64,000 nucleotides of DNA, from the NCBI GenBank assembly GCA_023205875.1, contig CP060772.1, positions 1-64,000 of the forward strand. Direction: 5' to 3'. The DNA is from Chloropicon primus (Eukaryota; Chlorophyta; Chloropicophyceae; Chloropicales; Chloropicaceae). A model generated the notes under the pieces. That model made no database searches. It worked only from the letters and a program-made list of their open reading frames with translations, and was not told the DNA's origin. The first letter of the stretch is position 1. Each line of letters opens with the position of its first letter. Below are positions 20,742 to 28,099 of this stretch, in pieces. The position numbers and the translations under genes were made by a program.

Positions 20742-21737
20742 TAATCAGATGAAAACAATAAGCTATTGAAGCCACCTCAAGCCTTTCCATTGCATTGCCC
20801 CTCCTCCTCCTCTCCCCTCAACCATTGTCCCTCCCTCCCTCGGGAGGAGGAGGAGGAAGAGGAAGAGGAGATCCATTAGTGATGGTGGTGGATGGATAAG
20901 CCTTTCCATTGCATTCCACTGCCCCTCCTCCTCTCTCCTCCTCTCTCCTGGGAAGCCACCTGGCAGAGGAGGAAGAGGAGGCGATGGCGATGGCGATGGC
21001 GAGGCATGGATTGGTGGAGGAGGCGAAGAGGGAGTGGAGTGGGGGTCATGGGGGCAAAGAGGCGAGCACGAGCTTCAGAAAGTTCCTGGTCAACACCTTC
21101 GGCATCGACTTGCTCTGTTCGGGGGAAGGCGTCCTCGACGTGGCCGGAGGGAGAGGACAACTCAGCTTCGAACTCATCAACAGAGTGATGCCTCCTTCTC
21201 CTTCTCCTTCTCCTTGGCGTGAGGGTGACGGTGGTTGGGATGGCGAGGGGGAGGAGAGTCGAGGCAGGAGGGTGAAGTCGACAGTGGTCGACGCCAGGAC
21301 GACGGAGTCCCTGAACTACAAGAGAATCGTCAACCAGCACATCAGGCTCGCCATCAAGAGGAGGATGCACTTGGACCACCAGAGGCAGAGGGAGGCCAAG
21401 GGGGACCAAGGGGAGGGGAAAGGGCAATGCAAGGAGGAGGTCGAGACGACCGTGAGTCGTGTGGACCCTTCTGAGATCAAGTATGTGCTTCCGGACCATA
21501 TTGTGGAGTATTTCGAGCCGAAACTGTGGAGGAGGGCTATGGGATCGGCGGCCGAGGGAGGTTGCGAGTGCTCCTGCAGCGGCGTGGAAGGTGGACCCAG
21601 GGAGGAGTTGAGGGAGAAGGAGGCCCGAGATGCAAAGCTGAGGGAGTCTTGGAGCAAGTCTGTGTATTCTTCTGGGGCTTCGGGCGTGGGTTGGGGCGAT
21701 GATCAGGGAATCTGCAACGACGACCTTGACGAGTGAG
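19881..21737 (+). repeat. Segmental duplication, left copy
   Basis: From AGCGAGCTGTTTTGCG at 19881 to GACGAGTGAG at 21737 this segment is nearly identical to 22817-24671. The offset is 2,936 bp through the GDPD part, drops to 2,935 near 20930 (one base) and to 2,934 near 21691 (one base). I see no differences in the GDPD part and only a handful in the methyltransferase part. It spans the 3' end of GDPD, the intergenic gap and the 5' half of the methyltransferase gene. Confidence 0.92.
20984..21736 (+). pseudogene. Truncated, frameshifted left copy of the AP2-methyltransferase gene
   Basis: It starts like the intact gene at 23919 (MAMAMARHGLVEEAKREW) and contains the SAM-binding motif VLDVAGGRGQLSFEL. 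Relative to the intact copy one extra T near 21691 shifts the frame, so the end reads WGDDQGICNDDLDE and stops at 21736. The AP2 domain and the C-terminal half are absent because the duplication ends here. The 250-residue product would lack the catalytic VPCC region. It may still be transcribed, but a working enzyme is unlikely. Confidence 0.8.
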
Positions 21738-22015
21738 ACGCAGGCTTCGGCTTTGGGGTTGAAGAGGGAGGGGGAGGAGAGTCGACGCAGGAGGGTGAAG
21801 TCGACAGTGGTCGACGCCAGGACGACGGAGTCCCTGAACTACAAGAGGATTCGGAATCTGTAGCAGATAAGATCTCTGTGGGGCGCCACAGCGCCCCACA
21901 GATTTCCTCCCGGCTCCAAATAGCTGAGCTGATTTGTGTGGGGCGTTACAAGAATTCGGTTGGCTGGCCGCCGTTTCGTAGTTGGGACAGGGCGCAGAGT
22001 GACGAAGGTGCGACG
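21738..22015. other. Duplication junction filler with an 82-bp third copy and an inverted repeat
   Basis: At about 21768-21849 there is an extra copy, nearly exact, of the methyltransferase stretch at 21246-21327. Next comes an inverted repeat: TCTGTGGGGCG (21875-21885) and CGCCCCACAGA (21892-21902) around six bases. TGTGGGGCG then appears again near 21937. This looks like patchwork DNA made during break repair, or the end of a small inserted element. It lies just upstream of the secreted protein gene. Confidence 0.6.
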
Positions 22016-22807
22016 ATGCACCGACAGGATCGGAGAGCACTTATGCTCATTACCACCATGGGAAGAGAGAGATCACGAGCACGAGCACGAGGGGTGGTAA
22101 GCGTTTTCATGACTACGCTTGCCTTGGGTCTGTTGCTGTTGCTGTTGCTGGCTCAAGAGGTGAGAGGACAGTGCAGCGATTCCATTGCTTGTGGGGAATG
22201 TTACACATATTGTGATTTCTTCGAATATGGTTATTGCTACGAGTACGAGGAATATTGTAATGATCCTTGTTGCCCAGACGAGCCCTCTTATGACGATGAG
22301 CCCTCTTATGACGATGAGCCGCCACGTTATGATCCTCCGGTTTATGACCCTCCGGTTGATGACGATAAGCCATTGATTACATGGGACCCGGCCATCCCCG
22401 TGATTCAATCGCCGGCCATTCCAGACTTCGCGGAGATTTTCCAGCCACCAGCTCCTGAACCACAACCAGAACCGCCATCACCACCAGTGCCGCCACCACC
22501 ACCTGCACCACAACCTGATTGCAAGGAGGAAGACATTGAGAAGGTCTTCAATGATGTTGTGCTGGTGAAGGATCCTCCCGCAAGGGGCGATTGCGAGAAG
22601 GCAGAGACAGATCTCAAGAGGTGCTTCTGTAATGAGGATGTGGTGAAGACAACTCGGGAGAAGTTGGCCGACAATGGAGAAGACCCCCAAGCGTACGACA
22701 CTTTTGTGAGCAAGTGCAAGGATGTGGCCGCACCCATCAGTTGGTACAGGGATGAAGACACTTGCGACAAGAGCACACCCCCTCGACCACCAGACAGGCC
22801 TCCTTGA
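22016..22807 (+). CDS. Secreted Cys- and Pro-rich protein between the two duplicated segments
   Basis: With the ATG at 22016 the product is 263 residues. After a short Arg-rich start (RERSRARARG) comes a hydrophobic core, MTTLALGLLLLLLLAQEVRG, a strong signal peptide. A second ATG at 22061 (MGRERSR) would also serve. The mature protein has a Cys/Tyr cluster (CSDSIACGECYTYCDFFEYG), acidic direct repeats (DEPSYDDEPSYDDEPP), a Pro-rich hinge (PSPPVPPPPPAPQPDC) and a C-terminal helical part with six cysteines. This resembles algal extracellular-matrix or cell-wall proteins. I know no named family. The stop TGA at 22805 is in frame with the GDPD fragment that follows. Confidence 0.6.
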   Translation: MHRQDRRALMLITTMGRERSRARARGVVSVFMTTLALGLLLLLLLAQEVRGQCSDSIACGECYTYCDFFEYGYCYEYEEYCNDPCCPDEPSYDDEPSYDDEPPRYDPPVYDPPVDDDKPLITWDPAIPVIQSPAIPDFAEIFQPPAPEPQPEPPSPPVPPPPPAPQPDCKEEDIEKVFNDVVLVKDPPARGDCEKAETDLKRCFCNEDVVKTTREKLADNGEDPQAYDTFVSKCKDVAAPISWYRDEDTCDKSTPPRPPDRPP

Positions 22808-22816
22808 CCACCAGTC

Positions 22817-23677
22817 AGCGAGCTGTTTTGCGAAAGGAGGTCCCTGCCTTTGGTCTGCGCACACGGAGGTGACTCCGCCAATGCAACGCCAAACACTGAG
22901 TTTGCCTTCTATGCGGCACTGAAGGGGGGGATAAAGTGCGCCGAGGTCGACGTCGCGGCGAGCAAGGATGGTGAGCTTTTCGTGCTCCATCGCAGGGAAC
23001 TGGAGGTGCTCTTGTCGCAGGAAGGCCTGGAGCCCGCGGTGCTGAGAGATCGGCCGGCAAAGGTGGAGGAGTTCACCTCCAAGGAGATCGCAGCCATGCG
23101 ATTCAAGGGAGGCGAAAGAGTTCTCAAGGCCAGGGACATCGTGAACGTCCTTCGATCCGACGAGAGGATGGAGACGATTATTCTGGACGTCAAGACTCAC
23201 CCCATGGACGGGGCTTCGGCGGGGGAGAACGCGGAGGAGATGGTGGACCTGGTGGTGAGACTGCTGGAGGAGACGGGGTGCCACAAGGACAAGTGCATTG
23301 TTTGGGCCAAGAGCGACGCTGTGATTGATGGCGTGTACGATCGGCTGCCCCAACTGAGCCTCGGCATGACGGTGATGAACGAGACTCAGGAGAACAGGGA
23401 CCAAGGGATGGACCAACCCGATCGGCTAGAGAAGACCTCTTCTCCCCGGAACCTCGCAGTCCACTGGGAGACGGCCGGGAAGCCAGGCTTTGTGCAGGGG
23501 GCGCAGAAAAACTTGGGGAAAACCGTCTTCGGCTGGACGGCGAACAACGATGCCATCACAAAAGTTTTGCTTGACAGCGCGGTGGACGGCATCGTGACCA
23601 ACTTCCCGAAGAAGGTTCAACACCAGGCCGTATCGGCGGCCGACAAGTGCAAGAAGAACAAAGGTGAATTAAAATAA
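22817..23677 (+). pseudogene. 5'-truncated right copy of the GDPD-like gene
   Basis: 287 codons reading SELFCERRSLPLVCAHGG to the stop, the same residues as the C-terminal part of the gene at 19516. The first exon, N-terminal basic part and membrane helix are missing. The first ATG in frame is deep in the barrel (MRFKGGERV). The open frame is intact and lies in the same frame as the secreted protein upstream, nine bases after its TGA stop. It is either dead or expressed only through read-through, splicing or re-initiation. Confidence 0.75.
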
Positions 23678-24671
23678 TAATCAGATGAAAACAATAAGCT
23701 ATTGAAGCCACCTCAAGCCTTTCCATTGCATTGCCCCTCCTCCTCCTCTCCCCTCAACCATTGTCCCTCCCTCCCTCGGGAGGAGGAGGAGGAAGAGGAA
23801 GAGGAGATCCATTAGTGATGGTGGTGGATGGATAAGCCTTTCCATTGCATTCCACTGCCCCTTTCCTCTCTCCTCCTCTCTCCTGGGAAGCCACCTGGCA
23901 GAGGAGGAAGAGGAGGCGATGGCGATGGCGATGGCGAGGCATGGATTGGTGGAGGAGGCGAAGAGGGAGTGGAGTGGGGGTCATGGGGGCAAAGAGGCGA
24001 GCACGAGCTTCAGAAAGTTCCTGGTCAACACCTTCGGCATCGACTTGCTCTGTTCGGGGGAAGGCGTCCTCGACGTGGCCGGAGGGAGAGGACAACTCAG
24101 CTTCGAACTCATCAACAGAGTGATGCCTCCTTCTCCTTCTCCTTCTCCTTGGCGTGAGGGTGACGGTGGTTGGGATGGCGAGGGGGAGGAGAGTCGAGGC
24201 AGGAGGGTGAAGTCGACAGTGGTCGACGCCAGGACGACGGAGTCCCTGAACTACAAGAGAATCGTCAACCAGCACATCAGGCTCGCCATCAAGAGGAGGA
24301 TGCACTTGGACCACCAGAGGCAGAGGGAGGCCAAGGGGGACCAAGGGGAGGGGAAAGGGCAATGCAAGGAGGAGGTCGAGACGACCGTGAGTCGTGTGGA
24401 CCCTTCTGAGATCAAGTATGTGCTTCCGGACCATATTGTGGAGTATTTCGAGCCAAAACTGTGGAGGAGGGCTATGGGGTCGGCGGCCGAGGGAGGTTGC
24501 GAGTGCTCCTGCAGCGGCGTGGAAGATGGATCCAGGGAGGAGTTGAGGGAGAAGGAGGCCCGAGATGCAAAGCTGAGAGAGTCTTGGAGCAAGTCTGTGT
24601 ATTCTGCTGGGCCTTCGGGCGTGGGTGGGGCGATCATCAGGGAATCCGCAACGACGACGGCGACGAGTGAG
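22817..24671 (+). repeat. Segmental duplication, right copy
   Basis: This is the partner of 19881-21737. At its left edge GDPD sequence begins abruptly at SELFCERRSLP with no start codon or membrane anchor. At its right edge the methyltransferase gene runs on intact. Near 23863 it has CCCCTTTCCT where the left copy has CCCCTCCTCCT. Confidence 0.92.
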
Positions 24672-25553
24672 GGGAAGGAAGAGAAGAGGAGGAAGAAAAA
24701 GGAAGAGAAGCGGCGGCGGAAGGGCGACACCAGCGTGAGGTCCAGGTTTCGGGGCGTCATGTACGACGCGGATCAGAACATGTGGTGCACCAAGATCCGA
24801 GTAAAAGGTGAATCCAAAAGCTTGGGTTGCTTTGAGGACGAGAAGGAGGCTGCCCTCGCTTTTGACGAGGCCATGAGGTCCATGAGCGGCAGGGACACCT
24901 TGAGGGTGAACTTTGACCTGGAGGGCCGGGAGAACCCCAAGATCGGCTCGGTTGCCGAGTTCAGGGCAAAGGTCAAGTCGAAACAAACCGCGGCGACGAC
25001 TGTGGGCCGACAACCCCCTTCCTCAGTCCCCGCCGATGCCGGGGGGATCGAGCGTTCGCCCAGGTTCGGCTGCTGGAAGTGCGGTCCTTTCGACAAGGCA
25101 GGGCTTGAACAAAAGATGTTGGCGGAGTCGGACGTGCACCAAGACGGATTCAGCGGTTGGGCCCAGCACAAGGCCTTTCAGTGCCCTCACAACCCCGCGA
25201 GGAAGGGCGAGCAGCTTCGTCCCCGGGAAATCACGGGGGAAGAATCGGCCAAGAGGATGAGGGACGCTTCCCTCGTGGTGGGCCTCCACCCGGATCAGGC
25301 CACGGGAGACATCGTGGACTTTGCCCTGGAGACCGGAAAGCCTTTCGCGATCGTGCCTTGCTGCACCTTCAGCCAGACTTTCTCTGACCGAGTCCTCAAG
25401 TCCGGGGAGAGGGTACGCTACTACCACCAGCTCATCCAGTGGCTGGTGGAGAAAGACGAGGAGAACATCAAGCAGGCCAAGCTCGACGTGCCTGGCCGAA
25501 ACATCGTGTTGTACAGTTGGGGAGGGAAGAAGAGAAAGGCGATCGGCAGTTGA
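23919..25553 (+). CDS. SAM-dependent methyltransferase-like protein with an inserted AP2 domain
   Basis: A single 544-residue frame. Residues about 30-65 hold SAM motif I (VLDVAGGRGQLSFEL), and STVVDAR near residue 100 looks like motif II. After a Lys/Glu/Arg-rich linker (about 250-272) comes a complete AP2/ERF-type domain: RFRGVMYDADQNMWCTKIRV, then LGCFEDEKEAALAFDEAM and LRVNFD. The C-terminal part has a Cys/His cluster (FGCWKCGPF...FQCPHNP) and VVGLHPDQATGDIVDFALE followed by FAIVPCCTF, the late signature of Methyltransf_32-like enzymes. Thus the DNA-binding-type domain seems to split the methyltransferase fold. Substrate unknown; RNA or protein are possible. The gap from the GDPD fragment is about 240 bp. 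Its 5' half is in the duplicated segment. Confidence 0.72.
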   Translation: MAMAMARHGLVEEAKREWSGGHGGKEASTSFRKFLVNTFGIDLLCSGEGVLDVAGGRGQLSFELINRVMPPSPSPSPWREGDGGWDGEGEESRGRRVKSTVVDARTTESLNYKRIVNQHIRLAIKRRMHLDHQRQREAKGDQGEGKGQCKEEVETTVSRVDPSEIKYVLPDHIVEYFEPKLWRRAMGSAAEGGCECSCSGVEDGSREELREKEARDAKLRESWSKSVYSAGPSGVGGAIIRESATTTATSEGKEEKRRKKKEEKRRRKGDTSVRSRFRGVMYDADQNMWCTKIRVKGESKSLGCFEDEKEAALAFDEAMRSMSGRDTLRVNFDLEGRENPKIGSVAEFRAKVKSKQTAATTVGRQPPSSVPADAGGIERSPRFGCWKCGPFDKAGLEQKMLAESDVHQDGFSGWAQHKAFQCPHNPARKGEQLRPREITGEESAKRMRDASLVVGLHPDQATGDIVDFALETGKPFAIVPCCTFSQTFSDRVLKSGERVRYYHQLIQWLVEKDEENIKQAKLDVPGRNIVLYSWGGKKRKAIGS

Positions 25554-25766
25554 GGCAGACTTTGGTTTTGGTCAAAGACTATCTATTATTTTCATCATCA
25601 TCATACAATTTGCTCGACTCTTGTGTCGAGGAAGCGATTGGGTGCTCTTGGGCGAGCCACGAAAGGATCGCATCCGCGATGCTAACGCATTGCAATGTCT
25701 GCAATGTCAACGCACGACGGCCCCACCTCTCCGCTTTCGCTCTGCACCCAAGCCAAGCCAAGCCCT

Positions 25767-26492
25767 TTACTTCTTTCCTGGCTGCAAGACGGTCTCGAGC
25801 TGCTGCTTGAGCTGCTTGGCGTGGCGTGTCAAGTATTCGACCTCCTCCTTGTGCTTCTTCTCCTCCGCTTGCCTCCTCTCGTTCTCTCTCTTCTCTATGG
25901 ACTCGCACTTCATCTTCCACTCGTTCACCTGCTTCTCGAGCTCCTTGTTCTCCGTCTCCAGGTATTGAATCCTGGCCTCCATGTCAGCCTTGCCCTGCTC
26001 GGTCTGCAGAGCCTTCCTCATGCCAAAAGCCACACTGCTCTCGTACAGGGTCTGGTAAGCGGCAATGGTCATCCTCAACTCGTCCCTGACGCGAAGCAAG
26101 AGCAAACCCCTTTCAGCACAGTTGATAGTCACCTGCCTGATAAGTTCGTCAAAGCACTGGGCGTAGAGCTCCTCCCTCACGGGGCAGATACCAGTCTCCC
26201 TGGCCTGCCTCAGCTGAAGCTGCTGGTCCAGCTTCTCCTGCAAGTTAATCACGTCAAGCCTCGTGGCCGGGGTGGAACTCACGTACTGCACCCAGAGCTG
26301 CCCGTCCTCGGTCCACTCTCTTGGAGGCAGTATCGAGTTCAAGATATCCTCGGTCTGGGTCATACCGCTCTTCTGCTCCACGGGTGGGAGGTCCTTCTTC
26401 TTCCTTCCTCCCTTCTCCTTGCCCTTGTCCTTGGTCGTGCTCACCAGCACGGGAGAGTCATACTTGACCAAGGATATCAGTGGAGGGATCAT
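25767..26492 (-). CDS. DNALI1: Axonemal inner-arm dynein light chain p28 (DNALI1/IDA4)
   Basis: 241 residues starting MIPPLISLVKYDSPVLVS, the usual start of p28. The blocks EDILNSILPPREWTEDGQLW, VQYVSSTPATRLDVINLQEK and ETGICPVREELYAQCFDELI are almost the same in algae and animals. The C terminus is a charged coiled coil (KELEKQVNEWKMKC...). p28 binds single-headed inner-arm dynein heavy chains (with actin or centrin) in the flagellar axoneme; Chlamydomonas ida4 mutants lack it. It is the clearest sign that this organism builds, or recently built, motile flagella. It lies tail to tail with the methyltransferase gene (213-bp gap). Length is close to the usual 250-260. Confidence 0.96.
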   Translation of the reverse strand: MIPPLISLVKYDSPVLVSTTKDKGKEKGGRKKKDLPPVEQKSGMTQTEDILNSILPPREWTEDGQLWVQYVSSTPATRLDVINLQEKLDQQLQLRQARETGICPVREELYAQCFDELIRQVTINCAERGLLLLRVRDELRMTIAAYQTLYESSVAFGMRKALQTEQGKADMEARIQYLETENKELEKQVNEWKMKCESIEKRENERRQAEEKKHKEEVEYLTRHAKQLKQQLETVLQPGKK

Positions 26493-28099
26493 ACTGAACT
26501 GCTAACTTGGAAGACAGGAGTGAACACACAAACAAAGGTCTTGCTGGGTGGATACACAACTTGGTACGACTTCTGGAGCGTCTTGCTCTGTTGCTCTGTT
26601 GCTCTGGATCAATGGAATGAATCAATGGACTCAATTCCTGAGGACTGTCCACTCTCTCTAAGAGGCCTTGCACCAAAGTCCTCTCTCGATGGGTATGGAA
26701 CACCGCAGCCAAGCTTGCCTTGCTCTCTGTGTTTGACGCGCAACATTTTGAAATGAAAATCAACGCCAAGGGGGACTTCAAATGTGAACCATTTGAAACT
26801 TTTCCGAACACCACGTCCGAGGGACGCACCTAAAACCGTATTCCTTTCCAAGAGAGACACTCCAAGATCCACCAAGATGGCAACTTTCCCAAACATGAAA
26901 TCCAAGACGACACATACACCAGGGGTTCTGAACTGCTTGTCCTTCTCCAAACTCGGGATGGTATGTTATTCCCTTGCTGCGACGCGACACAAGGGAACGA
27001 CGACCGAGAGGGAGGGGGAGGGTGTGGTCTTCCCTTGCTGTGGGGACGGCAGGGTTGGTCGTAGTGTCAAAAGGTGTACACCCAATTCGTTTCCTCCCCC
27101 ATGACCCGCATCGCAATCGCAATCGCACCCTTCCAAGGTCAACGCCCTCCAAACCTTCCCTCATCTCATCTCTTCTATCTTCTATGGAAGGCGTCACGTT
27201 TCGCAAGCTTGGATGCCTGGAAAGGAATAAGGAAATGGTCCTCCATTCTCTCTCCTTCGTCGTTTCGTTTCCTCTCTCTCTCTCGTTTCCTCTCTCTGCG
27301 CAGGGAGTGGCATCTTGAGGAGTTGCAACTTCACCTTACTCCTTTTACACTAAAGACTGCAGTGGCGTTCCCAAACAGCCCCCCCCCCTCTCTCTCTCTC
27401 TAACAAGCTTGCTGCTTTGTCCAAAGTCTCCAGGCAGTTTCACAAGCTCTCCACGCCCAGGGCAACAACTTTGGCGCTTTGTACAAGCTCACAAGGACTC
27501 CAAGACGCTTGCTTGGTTTGTTGGACAGTACGAGGGAAGCTTGGACGAAAGGCTTGGACGACTTTGAGGAACGACCGTGGCGGTTGTTTTGTCACCAAGG
27601 TCAAGACGCTTGCTTGGTTTGCCCGCCCCTTCCAGACCCAACACACGCACGAGTGGGATACACTGGGGTCTCTCCAGGGGCCAGGAGGCACGACACAAAG
27701 GCGACACAAGGGCTCTGTTCGTGCACAGGGCAGGGGACAAGAGCAAGACCTTGTTGCGTTCCAGCGAGGAGGCTTGGGTTTTACCTTGAACCACTTGAAA
27801 CGCACACCACCACCACCACCCACCGCAGGAGGAGAGGAAAGGAAGAGGAGAGGAGCATAGACTTACCTTGTACCTTTGAAGGAAAGCGTGCGTACCTTTG
27901 AGGAACCACAATGATGCGTTGTCCGAGGAGGGACACCATACTTCGGTGAGAGGTTTGGAGCTTGAAGCAAGAGACAGTTGAGTGCAGAGTGGGTTTGGTT
28001 TGACTCCAAGCAAGCGCTTGGGTTGAGACAGACAAGGGCGAGAGGTTTAGGTTTGGAGAGAGGCCTTGGTTGGGCTGAGGAGAAGAAGAGGGAGGCGAG
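26493..28099. other. Divergent intergenic region between DNALI1 and the phosphodiesterase
   Basis: 1.6 kb with only weak, non-conserved frames. A 20-bp sequence CAAGACGCTTGCTTGGTTTG is repeated at 27501-27520 and 27602-27621, 101 bp apart. CT-rich runs occur near 27270-27300 and 27380-27402. It should hold the promoters of both genes. No RNA gene seen. Confidence 0.45.
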
